Positions 1-12,843 of a DNA stretch of 64,000 bases are shown here, one piece after another; within the stretch, counting starts at the first letter, position 1, and every line of letters begins with the position of its first letter. Source of the stretch: Zychaea mexicana (Eukaryota; Mucoromycota; Mucoromycetes; Mucorales; Lichtheimiaceae). The notes below the pieces were generated by a model, which was given only the letters and a program-made list of their open reading frames with translations, did no database searches and had not been told where the DNA came from. A program made the position numbers and the translations under genes. Where the stretch lies: contig NW_026516666.1 of the NCBI RefSeq assembly GCF_025766255.1, positions 930,001 to 994,000 of the forward strand, written 5' to 3'.

Positions 1-1297
1 GCTATGGTGGGTATGGGCAGTCCACACTTGGTAATTATCAAATTGCTGTCGCGTCGATACTGAGACGCCACATACGGTATCACCAACCCATCCTTCTATT
101 TTCTCTCCAATCAACAGTACGAGCAAGTCGCGCCAGGCTAGTGGGGAATGAGCTTTGGGTATCTTAAAATTATACGATCCTCCATGCTCGTTTTGAGGAT
201 CCTCCCTTCATGAAGCAAAAAAGAGTATTCTATATCAGATACATGCAAAGTTTGCCCTCCCCATTGTCCCTGAATGTTGTTTTGCTGTTGTTACCATATA
301 GGTTTAATGCCCTTTCGCATAAAATGCAAATTGCTCCGAAAGCCGAGTTGATCTGGTCCGTCGATATTATTGTAGATCGACCAGAATTTCTGTAGAATCG
401 TGACCTATTAGTATGTATGAGCTGGATACATGTGTCCCCGCTAATGCTTACCTGCACCGTGCCAACGGTAGAAATCACTTGCAAATTCGCCTCGTATTCA
501 GTTGGAGGCAAATTCGGTACATATCTGGTATATATATACACAAAAGAAGGAGTGGCAAAAAAGGCGGGTTAATGAATGTAATAAAGGTAATCGTAAAGGG
601 GCGAGAGAGGCAGAATAGGTCGCAAGGAGGTTCATAGCAGTAAAGAACAACTGTTCAATGGCTTACGGTATAAAATAGAGAAAAAACGATAGCCTTCTAG
701 CTCAAAACTTTACCTGTCATACCAAAAAGTCCATTCACTTTGCAATCCAATCTCACCAACTTTAAGCAGTTCTTCCTTTTGCTCTTTATCAAGGATAACC
801 ACTTCATCTTTATAGACATATCCATCCTTAATCACAGTCTTCTGGGCTCGGGGCGACACGGGACTTGGAGAGCGCGTTATGTTTGTTGGTGTCGTCGTAT
901 GGTTCGAGTGCGAACGTTTCAAGTCCAGTGACGAGGAGGGTGAGGTCGAGAGTCGACTTTTGTTGTTATTGTTGTTGCTGGAATGATAGCTTCCACTAAT
1001 GCCAATAGAGCCAGCTACACCTTCGGATGACAAGGACCTATCTAATGGTCGATGATGATGGGGTGACAGATGGTGGTTGCTGTTGTTGCTGTTATGAGGC
1101 CGGAACTGGAACGCAGACACTGCGGGCGACAGGTTGACGGTGGTGGGTGGAGCCGGCTGCTGTGTTGGTGTCGTAGTTGTTGTTGTTCCTGATCCTGCCA
1201 TAGCTCCTGCTGCTGTGGTTGTGCTCGTCATTGACGCCCGAGTGTACTTTGAAGAATCCACTGCTGTGTTTAATTCTTCGGGTTTGGGAGCTGTCAT
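1..1297 (-). CDS. eIF4E-family cap-binding protein (4EHP/class II-like), C-terminus cut by window start
   Basis: Role known for the family: binds the mRNA 5' cap in the cytoplasm; 4EHP-type members often repress translation. Exons 714-1297, 452-524, 295-404 and 1-205 join in frame (324 residues before the edge). A low-complexity Ser/Thr/Asn/His-rich N-terminus of about 180 residues precedes the core. The core begins LQSEWTFWYDRY (two aromatic positions typical of 4EHP rather than classic eIF4E), then a KFWSIYNNI block, then GIKPIWED, whose Trp-Glu pair is the cap-stacking and guanine-reading pair. It continues with a W-x-x-L-L-x-x-L-I-G-E helix and a GVSVS strand. The last part of the fold lies beyond base 1. 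The Met at 1297 opens the first exon; a later Met at 1180 is possible. Assignment to eIF4E is firm; class II is an inference from WTFWY. Confidence 0.88.
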
Positions 1298-4200
1298 TTA
1301 AATGGAAGAAGCAAAAGTGGCGAGATGAAAATAAAAAGGGGAACACGAGCCGCACGGTGTGGTATTTAATAAGCAAGTACGAACCCGGCGGGAGTTCGTG
1401 CGTGTGTGCGTGTGTGTCGGTTCCTGTGGAGGGTTATGGGTGGTGCGCAACGGCTTTCTCTCTGGCTGCATGGCGAAACAGCACCGCAAAACTCCGCCTT
1501 GCTATTTGTTTAAATTGTTGGCTATTATCGTCGTCGTTCGTCATATATACAGTTGGTAAAGGAGTACTACTGCTGGAATTTACAATTATGCATTGCTAAG
1601 AAGTGCTCTTTAAGTAACTATAATGATGCGTCCATCAATTCTACACACAGTGTGGCGGAAAAACCACTTATTGAGAACTGATAACCCCCCTTTGCGGAGA
1701 TGGATGTATGGATGTGGTCCCACCAGGTTGACAGATAGCTTTAGGTAACCATGATACTCTCTCTATATTATTTGCGGTGTTCCCCGGTTTTCTGTATGAA
1801 AAACGATAAGTTGAGTTTCCTACCTGGTATACGTTTCAACATGGCATTTTCTCAAAAATTATAGCAGCCTACCTTCCTACACCAAAAAAAGCCTTAGATT
1901 ATGTAAAATAAGTAGTTGTCAATTTAAACATAGACCACCCCTTATCATGTAGTATTGTTGTTTCCTTTATTCAGTTATTTGATTCTAGCACATACATACT
2001 ACATTGCCGATCATTTTATTTTGCTTGTTACGTGCTGCCTTTTTTCCCTCCATTCAATAAAAATCTTCATCAGCATGCATTTTTATTCACACTTTATCAT
2101 GGAGTGGTAGATGAGGAGCCAGTAAATTGATGTCTAAATTTGTTTTCTATTAGTCTTGATACGAGCGGTTTAAGGCAGCAGCAGGCTTAGTTATAGTACA
2201 CAGCTTCGTATGCCATCATGTATGACATTGTACTCTATGGTGGCCACCCTTGACATTACGGTTAGTCCTGATGACAGTGGGGTCTATATCGCCGCGATGT
2301 CGACAGTGTGTACATATAATGATACCGTTCCTTCTCTTGTCATTTGATCCAGTAGTGGTTGATCTCACATATCGGAGTTTTTGCTGTTGTTTTAACTTGT
2401 TAAGTGATTTGCTGTTACTTCCTGACTCAGTAACTGTAATATGGCAGTTTTGCATTATCACTTTCTTTTTGCCTCTAAATGTGTCATGTACACATAATAA
2501 TGGTTGTTTAAGAATAATCGTAACATACTCGTTTCTATCGAGCTCTGCTTAAAATTACTGCAGTGGTGTTGCTGACCGGTCGTATCAGCTACATACGCCT
2601 TGTAGGTCAAATTAGTGACCCGTTACAACTTAATCTCATTAGTTGAAGAAATTGATGGGATATAATGTAATATATGCGTATTTTTTTTATATCGAACGTC
2701 ACCTATCATTTTTGGTCAATTGACCTCAATACAATAAAATCCCCTTCAAGTACGTGTGTTGCATTTTCAGAGATATTCGCAAAGACAAAATTGCCCTTTG
2801 GCCTGTAACCTTGAAGTAGACCCTTTTTTGAGGCTGCGGCACAACTGTTCGCATTTATTGTACGGCTATTGGCAAAATGTACATTATTGGGCCTAGTATC
2901 GATCGAACTTTTGCCTATTTGCTGGAATAAGGTCTATTCAACCTTGCTCTTTCGATTTTAATTTGAAGGATGACATGCTACCGGATATACATATGAATGA
3001 TATGATAAACGCGACGTCTTCTTATTACAGTAGGGACATTCTTCATCACAACTGTACTTCCTTCGTTGTTTACGTAGATTTCCCCCAGAACTTGGCCTTC
3101 AACTTCCAATAAACATCGCTTTTTTACAAAGCAATAATTTTAGTGGGATACTTTTGGAACGACAAGATGTTGTATATACCAACGAGTCAAATAAGCTTGA
3201 TATACTAAGAAATATCGTAATAAAAGCGAAACGAGAGACATGATTTTTCCGATAAGTAATCAGTGACACTTCTTACAAAGAAAGAAGCCTGAATATTATG
3301 GTGTATCCCTTAGATATTTCGTATCAAAAGATAAATCGCAACAGAATATAGCAGACAGTATTATGAGAACTTCTTTCTTGCTATCTGGCGGTTAAACTCA
3401 TATATATAATCATATATATCATGACACCATGCGTTATGGAGACTTCACAGCTTATAGCATATATAGATTTTATCTCGGGCTTTTTTTACTATTCATATGA
3501 CCTTGCATCATGTTATGATGTTTATTATATGACGACTGAGGTGACATGGGAGAGGCGTGACATATGTTGAGCAGCGCTGAATAGCATAGAAATACGTCGA
3601 AGCCTATTGTCGGTCTTGTCACAAACAGCCAAGGTAGGAAGGTAAAGATATACCCTGACGAAAGACATATGATTTGTTTGAATCTGATGTATTATTTCAG
3701 CTATTGATATGGCAAATTGTTCATCGTGTGCTATAGTAGGAATCGCTTTGTGTGTCTTTGTTGTTGCTTCTACCATACAGCAATAACAAACCACTTTTAG
3801 CATTCTCGTATTCATAATAGCGATAGTAATAGTAATAAAAAAGAATAGTTAGCAAAGCATATGGGAAACTTGCAAATATGAAACACTTTAGCAGAGCCAT
3901 ATTAGTTGTACATAACGTGCAGTGTTTCTATATTTAGAGGCTCAATTCGTGTATGCGTGAGTGTATGTATGCTGCAAGATGTTTTGTTTATATGATTAAT
4001 ATATGACGCCCATTCCCTTTCTACAGAGTGAATTACTTGCAGCAAACGGAAAAAACAAAACTACACATCATTGCTGGTTATGTCCTATACACTGAACGCA
4101 CTCGCGGTCCACCTGCTGTTGTACATTTCATCTACTTTTGCCTGATACTGTATAGCAGGCTATTTGATGATCTTTGAAGTATTACAGAATATGCAAGGAG

Positions 4201-4677
4201 AGTGTTTTTGCTGCTGATAACATATCTGGCCCACATGAACGTCACTGTTCTGATACTGGTAACTGTCATTGCTCAAACGGGGCAATTGTTGTTGTTTTTG
4301 TTACTTCACGGTAATGGTTTACATATATGCGCGTTTTGGACGAGCACAAATCAGATAACATGACGACGATCAGAACTGAATATCGGTCCTTAATAGGTAG
4401 TGAGACCAAAAACAAAACGAAGGATCGAAAAATCATTGCTGATGTTGCTGCTGCTATTGCACCAGCTTTTTTTTTTGGAATTTAAGCTATGACAGGTTGT
4501 GGATATATGGTAAGATGTAAATCATAGAACGATAATAAAGAGAAACGATGAAATATTTACAACCAGTTCTTAGTAGATTGCTAAGCCCTGGAGGGTACGA
4601 GAGACTCAGGCAGTTCGGGTGCATCAAACCCTAAACGAAATACAAAGATGAAAGAGTGAAAAATATCAATATAACCG
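1298..4677. other. Gene-poor intergenic region
   Basis: About 3.4 kb between the cap-binding gene and the 2H-phosphoesterase-like gene. It is AT-rich, with short homopolymer tracts and no long open frame with family motifs. A 246-nt minus frame at 2216-2461 carries a C-x-x-C and Lys/Arg-rich composition, and another lies at 3525-3815. Neither has a recognisable domain or a convincing splice context, so I call no gene. I saw no tRNA, inverted terminal repeats or transposase motif. Confidence 0.6.
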
Positions 4678-5664
4678 TCAATTGTCATGCATATCATCCT
4701 TGACAAACGTTGTCAGCACCATAATAAAACATAGATACATACATAATTCGTCTCCTTCAGAAAGTTGCAAGCTACTGCTGTACTGTAGGATGAACTTCCA
4801 ATTAACAGCGCACGCATCCAACTGCTCACGATAACACAGACACCGGTTGGCGAGCGCATCTAAAAACAGGATATCCTTGATATAATGGCAGGCAACCTTG
4901 ACAAGATTCGCTAATTCGTTGACAAGAACTTGCTCTTCATCAATACCGTATTGGGTAGCTGTATGATGATAATAAAGCAGACTGCTGCTGGTGTCAAGGC
5001 TAAGAAGCGTTCCAGGCCCCTTGTAAACACCATGCACATCCGTTGGATCGAATCCCACTGTCACATGAAAAAAGGCTGGTTTCAATTGAAGAAGCTGTCG
5101 AATCCGTTCACCAAATGGCCAATGCATCACACGATAGTATGCTTTGCTGCTGATGATACGCTTGGATACAGATGATGCACCTCCTCCTCTTCCTTCATGT
5201 TCTTGCACAACCTTTTCTTGTTTGTTCGAGAACGCCAAACCAAGATCCACAGGCCAATCGTTTGGATTCCAAGTAGCTGGATCCCCAACACGCTCAGTGA
5301 TCCATTGGATTAAAGCTTTGATTGCTCGAGATTGGCGTTTCTTCGGCAGGGTAATTCCAGCGTTGGCTAAAGCAACTTTCAGTTCCTGGGGAGGGATAAG
5401 CGTCAAATGAGAATGGTCGCTGCCATCGCGTGTCCATCGATTTTGAACGTAATGGTGGGGAACGCCATAATTTCGACGACCGATTTCATTAATGTAGGCT
5501 CCTTTAACGGAAATGTATGCGTAGCCGTATGTCAATGTAATGGCTGGTATTTCATTATCGCTCTGGTAATGTTGGTGGTTTTGTGGTGGCTGTTGCGGCT
5601 GTTCTATATTCTGTACATTGTCTTCTTGCTTGTTCTTTTTGCGACCCATTTCGCCTAACAGCAT
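4678..5664 (-). CDS. 2H phosphoesterase-like protein (2H-SAK/RNA-repair type)
   Basis: Single-exon frame of 328 residues. Two H-x-T signatures are visible: HLTL at about residues 86-89 and HVTVGF at about 200-205. This paired His-x-Thr/Ser arrangement is the catalytic hallmark of the 2H phosphoesterase superfamily, which opens cyclic phosphodiesters at RNA ends or in nucleotides. The stretch before the first motif (YAYISVKGAYINEIG) resembles the fungal and plant 2H domain called 'Swiss Army Knife'. The HAD phosphatase domain known from some SAK proteins is not evident here. The N-terminus is a charged, Gln-rich tail of about 40 residues. The first Met is at 5664; a Met five residues later (5649) is an equally likely start. 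The substrate is unknown, and the tRNA/RNA-repair role is inferred from the family only. Confidence 0.6.
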   Translation of the reverse strand: MLLGEMGRKKNKQEDNVQNIEQPQQPPQNHQHYQSDNEIPAITLTYGYAYISVKGAYINEIGRRNYGVPHHYVQNRWTRDGSDHSHLTLIPPQELKVALANAGITLPKKRQSRAIKALIQWITERVGDPATWNPNDWPVDLGLAFSNKQEKVVQEHEGRGGGASSVSKRIISSKAYYRVMHWPFGERIRQLLQLKPAFFHVTVGFDPTDVHGVYKGPGTLLSLDTSSSLLYYHHTATQYGIDEEQVLVNELANLVKVACHYIKDILFLDALANRCLCYREQLDACAVNWKFILQYSSSLQLSEGDELCMYLCFIMVLTTFVKDDMHDN

Positions 5665-6626
5665 TGCACAGAATATTTCGAAATCGAGGTGTGGAGGTGG
5701 TAGCTATTAGAATAGAATCAAAGTACAACAAAAAAGAACGTTATCGTATGAATTTCACTGACAGAAAATAAAACTGAAACTCAGAGGTCATGGTCTTGGA
5801 CGACACATGATGCCAAACAACTTCTCGCAGTAGAAGCAGTAACAGTAGCAGAAGCAGTTAATATAGATATGTCGAGCAAGAAGCAAAGCATCAATGTGTC
5901 AGTAACAAAGACAGCAACTATGCACCATTCTACTCGAGTTCGCTGCAATCCGACAACCGATATTTTTGGTATGCGCTGAAGCATATCTGCAAAGAAATGT
6001 GGTGGTTCCGCTGCTATCTTCTTTCCAAGGTGTGTAATACGACACCAGGTACAACGCTACACAGCATTAGACTCTTTCATAGCATATTTAAGAAAGGTGT
6101 TGATATAATAGTATGGAGCGATTTTTTATTACAGTGCCGATTTTTTTGTGAAGTCAATAATAATGATGATGATGAAAATGACTTTTTATTGAATTGACGC
6201 TGGTGAGAAGAAAGAAGAAAGGGATTGTTGTTGTTATGTATCGTGTATGCATGTCATATGCACGTCGCATTTCACTGATAGACGATGGTGATAGCTCCGT
6301 CATTACAAAAACAAGATATGAGATACGACCTTATATTCTTTCAGTTCATGTACATTGTTGAACGTGTGTGATCAAGTTCAAATTCCTATACTTTATACAA
6401 AGCCATCTAAAATATAAACAAAAAAAAAACCAAACTGGCAAAGTGGCGGGACCGATATGAAGGCGTTTCACGTATATATGCGTGAAGTATTTTTTTGTTT
6501 CGAACAAAAAAAGGAGAGGAGACAGTGGAGGAGGAGGAGGGTGGTGTGTTAGAAGGGATTCTGAGGGGGAGGAGGCAAATGTGATGATAAAGAAAGAGTA
6601 TAATATATATGATATATATGCGTCAT
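5665..6626. other. Intergenic region between two minus-strand genes
   Basis: About 960 bases containing the likely promoter of the 2H gene (near 5670-6000) and the 3' flank of the membrane-protein gene. Short open frames on both strands lack protein-like composition. G-rich and A-rich simple tracts occur at 6420-6560. No gene called. Confidence 0.6.
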
Positions 6627-8017
6627 TTAAGCACTGTGGTAACGCTTCATGGCTCTTGTGTTTCTCGTGGATCTTGGAAGTGCAGTAATGTAGTCGTCGT
6701 CTTCGTCAGCTGTTCCGTAGACGTCCACTGTACTTGTCAGAGCAGCCTGGCCTTCCTGGATTAAATTCTGCAACTGTGTTTGCATTCGGGCTAGCATCTC
6801 ATCTTGTTCTTCGCGTGCTAAAATGAAAGAAAATATAAGATAATTTAATGGTAAGAGAAAGTGACTATACCCCAGCATGACAGGTGGATATATTACGTAC
6901 GTTGATCAAATGACTTTGACCGGTGTTTCGTGCGCTGCTGATTTGCTTGAGACTATACGAATAAACGGTAGAAAAAGCAGCGGGTAAGTTTTTTTTTGTT
7001 GTTATGTTGTTTTGTTTATTCCATGTATATATTTTAAGGGGAGAGACTTTGTTTTGCCGAAGAGATCGTTTGGTACATACTTTGTTGATGCTGGCCAGTG
7101 TTGGCTGTGCATATGTGCTATGTCGGTGGTGCCTTTGCTGTTGCTGTTGCTGACTAGGACGGTGTTGGCTGTGCTGCTGCTGTTGTTGTTGCTGGCGATG
7201 TTGTTGTTGAGGTTTACCTAAGCACTCCGCCCATTCTTCGGTCCGCTGTCTTCGAGTATCTACGAGCTTATTGTCCGAAGTTTGTTGTTCAGCCGACCGT
7301 CGTCGTCGATCCACTAATAGTGCGCTAGCAGTATCGGTCATGTGTTGTTGCTGGTATTGCTGATGTTGCTGGCGATGATGGTGATGGGAAGAAGATGATA
7401 TTAAAGACGACACTGATTGTGATGCTGAGGATGACGACGGCGCAGATGCTAGCAAGCCGGCTTGTTTTTGCATAGGATTCAGCAACTCACCAGCCCAATA
7501 ATTATAAGCGGTGATGGCGATGGCGGATGTAAAAATAACTGCATCCAAAAGCCGCGATAACAAGAGCGCAAGCAATGTAGGCTGCGGAAAGCTATATGAT
7601 ACGCTTGGTATGCCATCAGCGTTCGTTTCCGGATACAGTCGAGCACGGTAATATAGTGAAGATAGTCGGTCTGGAACCAAACGACACTGATCTAGTCGTG
7701 ATGTCGTTTCATCGCTTAGCATATATGCTGGGTGTTCAAGTGCTGTTGCCATATCACTGAAGATGTGTTGTAAAGGAAACACAAAGGATGAAAAAAAAAA
7801 TTAAAGGACGAAAGAAGAAAAAGAAAGAAGAGAAAGAAGTTACGTAAACAGTAAGAGAGTTTACAAGACACAAATATATATCCCATCCAGACAGCCCGGC
7901 AACGACAACAAGCAACAGTCAGCCATACACACAGGCTTACCGCATAACCCCCATCTCCGCCGGAACGCCATCGAGGGTTCCCAAGTTGGGCAATATTGTT
8001 GGTCCTGAGCAAAACAT
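6627..8017 (-). CDS. Unrecognised membrane protein with His/Gln/Ser-rich linker
   Basis: Four exons join in phase: 7941-8017, 7081-7756, 6901-6952 and 6627-6817, giving 331 residues. I do not recognise the family. The first ~120 residues look folded (conserved-looking segment ending LYPETNADGIPSVSYSF), followed by a hydrophobic stretch of roughly 30 residues that could be one or two membrane spans. A long low-complexity region rich in Ser, His and Gln runs comes next. The tail contains a predicted short coiled-coil (EEQDEMLARMQTQLQNLI) and an acidic patch. The start is chosen because the exon beginning at 8017 has a clean GTAAGC donor and restores the frame of exon 2. An in-exon Met at 7752 is an alternative start. 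A GA-rich tract lies directly upstream of the start (8033-8120 on the plus strand). Confidence 0.7.
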
Positions 8018-11000
8018 AACAGACCACGCTGGCCGCGCGCGAGGGAGAGAGAGGGAAAAAGGGGGGGAAGGGTAACAGTCAGAGAGTGTGAGAGGGGAGA
8101 GAGAAGGGGGGGAGAGGGGATAACCTTTCGTTGCTGTCTATACTTGCTTATGCTGATGGGCTGTGGCGGTTTTTTTTGGGGGGGAAGGCATGTAGGCGAG
8201 ATGATGAATAAGCTTCAGAGGTCACCCTCCCTCCTGCTGGATGCAGCTGGTTTTCCATATGACTGTTCATCAACAACAACCATCTCCCGCGCTCTCTCTT
8301 TTCCTTGGACCTTTGTTTAGTTGGCCATGTTACGTGCAGGCTGCGATGGCTTGATTACCATGGCAACTTATCACCATGCCAACGTTTGAATAAATTCCTT
8401 TTGTTTATTTTTCTTAGTGTTGCTATCGAGACACCACTGTATCAATCACAGCCCTTATGCTGGCTGTTTACACTGTAAGAAGACAAGGTCCCTGCATCCC
8501 CTTTTCTTTGAAAAGTTTCATAGGCCTTCTTCTATTTCATGTGCTTTTTGGCATTAGTATGGATCAGTTTAAAGGAAGAAATAGGCAAAACCGGTGTGTA
8601 AGGACGAATTGGTGTTTCTTGTGCCGCACAAGATCAAGGCCAAAAGAGATCAGCAAAAGAATCCGAAACACTTTGCCGATTTTGTCGCTTTGCTTTTACT
8701 GTTTTATACCGCCAGGCTCATATGCTGTTCTCACACGTCACATCCACAATCGATGCGGTTCTTTCATTCGTGTAAGAAATCAAAATAACACACGCACACG
8801 CCACACCAATGCACATTTACAATTATCTCGTGTCTTTGTTTTCCGTTCTTTCTCTCTTAAAATTCTCTAACTCCTCTTCATTCGTTCTCCTTTGTTCGCC
8901 ACCGTTTCCGGTCGCGGGGATGTTGCTGTTGCTTTTCATGCAGTAGCTTGTATCGATCAAAATGATTTTATGACCAAGCTGTACAACTCTAGGGAGAAGG
9001 TACATATGATTCCCGTCCCCTTTTCGTACTTTTGCGCCGCAAATATTTTTAATTTTTTGCTTATGCATATGGGCATGTCTTGCCACATAATCGACCTTAA
9101 GCAGTGATAATAATTGAGCTATGAGATAACAGCGAGGCCACATAATAACTTAAAGACACCCGGTACTACGCTTTATAAGATGTCAATATACATCGTGTCA
9201 TTGCCGCCTACCTGATGATTCAAGTAAAACAATCCTGGGCAAAGTTAAAAACAAGACTGACAGTAATTTTAATTCGTTAAGCTTTTGATTATTTATCGAC
9301 AACAAAATAAAGATCGAAGTCTAACACAACGATTTTGATAAAGTGTGTAATCAGATCAGATAATTCAATATGTTGAACAAAATCGTATACATAGTGCTTC
9401 TTCTGCTTAAATTCATGATCATTACAAAATAATGAAATGTCACTAATAGTATTGTTGACAACAATTTTAGGGGTGAAATGACTATATACACTGTTAGTTC
9501 TTCTGTCTTAAAGATTTATGACTGAGACCATCAGCTAGATTTAATAATTATTATATCCATCAAGCCGTGGCATCAATCTTTGATATTAAACTCTTCGAAA
9601 CAGACGTGCCCACAAAGAAGTTAATCCTACGACACATGGGCTAACAGACCTGTACTTTGTAAATTTTATCAGCACGACTGTTTCAATTGGAGCATGAGCG
9701 CGCTATATAAGCGGTTTTCGAGCGTGAAATAGACAAGGAGACACACTTGTAGATATAGCTTATTCTGATAGCTAATTAGTAGTGCTGTATTCCAGTAACT
9801 AACAATTTTTCGTTATGACCCGGTTGAATTGTCGAAGAACAGAGTGCATAATAATGATCGATGATGGGAAGTACAGGCTGTGCTTCATGCTGTCGAAAGT
9901 ACAGTAATTATCAAGAGATAGACAACATGTGGAGGCGGGATAAATGGTAGAATTTTATTACGTTTCAGTGATACTAATAGCAATGATCCGCGATCTGGAC
10001 AACGAGAAGATTTTTAAGTGATAACCATTACAATAAATTGGATTCAACATTGTTTCTCACCACCACACACTTCATACGGGATATACAGCATACAGTATTC
10101 ACAATACCCGCGGAAAGAAGCATTGTTAATCCAAAAAGGGGTCAAGATGTTTTAGTCTTGGCCGATAGCACTTTTGTCCTATAAAAGCAAAGCTCTAATC
10201 CAAGCTCTCTTGGCTTCGACAAGCTCAAGGAACATCCACACATACGGTACAATACAACACATTGCTAGGATTATACTTAGTCTACATTGCTTTGCAGTCA
10301 AAGATATTGATACATCGAATATGAAGATAAAGATGAATGCGCGTTCCATTTCAAGCTATTGGTGGGGAATAGACATATTTATCATATCATAAAACATGGC
10401 AATCTTCAAAACGGACGATGACTGATTCACTGCTTGATGAAATTCATCTTTAGACCACGAGGTTGTATTTTATTATTATCATAGCAAGCTGTTGGACGAT
10501 CTCCTGTACCTATTTGGAAAAATCAACGCTTTTAAAGCACCATATTATGGCTGACCGATTTCGTCGGCTTCTTTTCTGAGCCCATAAATATAGGTGATAT
10601 CATATCGGTCAAGGGGTCTTACATGTGCAGCAACGACTCTTCATGCCGTTTACAGAGCTTACATAGACAACCATACGTACTACCGTACGAATAAAAAAGT
10701 ATCTGCATTAAGAACATAGATTTTCAATCATCGTTACTTTATCATTTACCGCCTCATGTAAGTAGAATATTACATATCTTCTATTAACAATGTTACGTCA
10801 AATGTTCGATAAATATATTATGTTTTAAATGGAAAAACGTTGAACATGTATAAATGCCTATCTTGTGCCATATGAATGATTGTCCTCATTATCAGCGTAA
10901 AGTTTATTAAAATGTGAACCTCGGCACGGGAATCTTTTATGATTGCGACTTAATGCTGCCAACCATATTCTTAGCCGAGGTCTCACTTATACTGACAGTA

Positions 11001-11712
11001 ATTATGATCCATAATCCCGGCAGCAAAAGCCGCAATCGGAATCAAGTCATGGATGTGGTTCTACAAAAAAAACAAGAGCTTCAGGATGATGCCCAGATAG
11101 CAAACGAAATTGAAGATACTAAAACCCCCTCAGAAAGAGAAGATGATGAAAGCAGGGGAGGCATAGAAGTGAATTACAGTGAATATGTAATGACAAGGGC
11201 AACAGTAGATATACTGGCGACGTTACATAAGATATGTGACTAAGCACTGTCTTTGTATGATATTGTAAATGATTATTTCTAAATTCTTCATTCTATCAAG
11301 AGATTATTCCCTTGCTATCAATCTTCGCACTATACGTATGACGCTTATTTTTTCGTTGAATAAGAGCTCCATATATTGACCTGTTCGTTAGCATTATCCA
11401 AGATTTAACGTATGATCCATATATACGCTGATGATTCGAAAGAGAAAGAAACCTGTGCAGTATGTGCTTATTCAGATATATATTTTACGGCGAAAAACCG
11501 AGAGAATAAAGACATTATAAGTGATGAGTTGGAAAGGGATATGGAGTAAAAGTATCGCTTTATGTGTTATGTCAAGAGTGGATGGGTGTATTGCTGTTGT
11601 TGTTGTTTGTTGGAAAGAGAGAGAAAAAAAAAGCAAGTAATGAGGTATATCAAGGAGATGGGACAAGCGAAATAAAAAAAAGAATACGAGAGCAAGATGA
11701 AGAAAAAAAAAG
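8018..11712. other. Long intergenic region, largely without genes
   Basis: The first ~130 bases are a G/A-rich simple tract, which is CT-rich on the coding strand of the adjacent gene. Coding-like scraps occur at 8560-8788 (plus; a Lys-rich segment followed by a hydrophobic one) and 10914-11243 (plus), but neither has family motifs. The rest is AT-rich with no RNA gene or mobile element that I can identify. Confidence 0.55.
10914..11243 (+). CDS. Possible small hypothetical protein
   Basis: Open frame with a charged, Gln/Glu/Asp/Lys-rich second half from about base 11040 (VMDVVLQKKQELQDDAQIAN region). That composition is more like protein than the surrounding AT-rich DNA. The first half is hydrophobic and may be untranslated; a Met at 11008 would give a ~78-residue product. 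No domain is recognised and no intron is evident. It could equally be a relic of a larger gene. Nothing around it hints at a role. Confidence 0.25.
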   Translation: MNLGTGIFYDCDLMLPTIFLAEVSLILTVIMIHNPGSKSRNRNQVMDVVLQKKQELQDDAQIANEIEDTKTPSEREDDESRGGIEVNYSEYVMTRATVDILATLHKICD

Positions 11713-12843
11713 CTATGCAACTGGTCCACCTTCAATGGCCTTATTCTCTATAGCACCGCCTCCTTCGCTTTCCGGAGGAGCAGCTGGTCCTACCAAATGC
11801 TTGCCAATGAACTTGTTCATGGTGAATCCACTCATATACGATTCATTGTTGAATATCGCTTTCAGCTTGTCGTCACAGAAAATATGAGTCTTCTTCTCTG
11901 GATCCTGTAGGTTGTTAGTTTTGATGTAGTTCCAGAGATGCTTGACTACGCTAGGACGTGAGAGCTAATAGAAAGCATAATATTTGATATATGTAAGTAT
12001 ATAGAAGGACTACTACATGGAGGTTGATAGATCCAATTGATCGACTGATAGACAGAGAGTAGTCGTATTTGTGCAAGTAATATCAAATAATGCTGATTCA
12101 CTCCTTAAGTCACAGTGATCAATCTTCCAAGAAAGTAATTCGTGCAGATAGGGAAGTAGTAGTAGTAGTAGCAGTACGCATACCACCTTCAAAAGGAACT
12201 TACAGCTTGTTCACCAGTGACGGCTGCTAACTCAGGACTTAAAATCCAAGTGCGTGTAAACGGATTCTTTTCTTTGGATGCTGGATCTTGTGGTTTCCGT
12301 TGTCGTTTAGGTGCCTTTTCCTTCTTTGTCGCCTTTGCTTTGGTAGCCGTTTTCGCCGTAGCAGCAGGCTTTTTCTTGGTATTGCTCTTGCCAACTACGA
12401 GTGAAGACTTGGCTTTCTTCGCCACAATAGGCGCTTCCTCCTCTGAATCCGATTCTTCCTCTTCCTCTGATTCGTCGTTTTCTCGTTCACTGAGCACCGT
12501 TTCATAACACTGTTCAATCAGAGCTTTGAGAGGCTTCTTGTACTCGCCAAGCGGCACGCTTGATTCCAATTGCAACTGTTCTCGAACAGATTTGGTGGAA
12601 ATCTTGGCGAGATTGGATTGACGAAGGATCTCTATAACCAATTCGCAGAAACAAAGAATTACACAGGAATATTAAAAAAAACGTGAGTATGTGTGCTCTG
12701 CATTGGTTGATAGCGTATTAAAAAAGGAGACGTTTGAAAAACCCAAAGCACCAACATCGGATAACAATTAATGGTCAAATTCGAGAGAAAAAGAAAAGAA
12801 AATGTTTACCAAGGATCCGGGGTTTAAGCGTGTTGATATCCAT
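11713..12843 (-). CDS. DEK_C + SWIB/MDM2-domain chromatin protein (Tri1/Uaf30-like)
   Basis: Exons 12810-12843, 12204-12631 and 11713-11964 join in phase to 237 residues. The N-terminal ~60 residues form a DEK C-terminal-type helical domain (KPRILEILRQSNLAKIS). A basic/acidic linker with Glu/Asp/Ser runs and an AT-hook-like Lys/Ala-rich stretch follows. The C-terminal ~85 residues are a SWIB domain, with LSRPSVVKHLWNYIK and FTMNKFIGKHL as the recognisable ends. The same architecture occurs in yeast Uaf30, an upstream activating factor subunit for rRNA transcription, and in Tri1. A nuclear role in Pol I transcription or chromatin is inferred from them; which of the two this matches cannot be decided by eye. 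The start exon is only 34 nt but has a good donor and completes the DEK_C helix. Confidence 0.88.

Noticed and set aside
8457..8870. 137-residue plus-strand frame
   Set aside because: Cys/Phe/Arg-rich composition with no start context or domain; an overlapping frame at 8594 is just as open, as expected of non-coding DNA.
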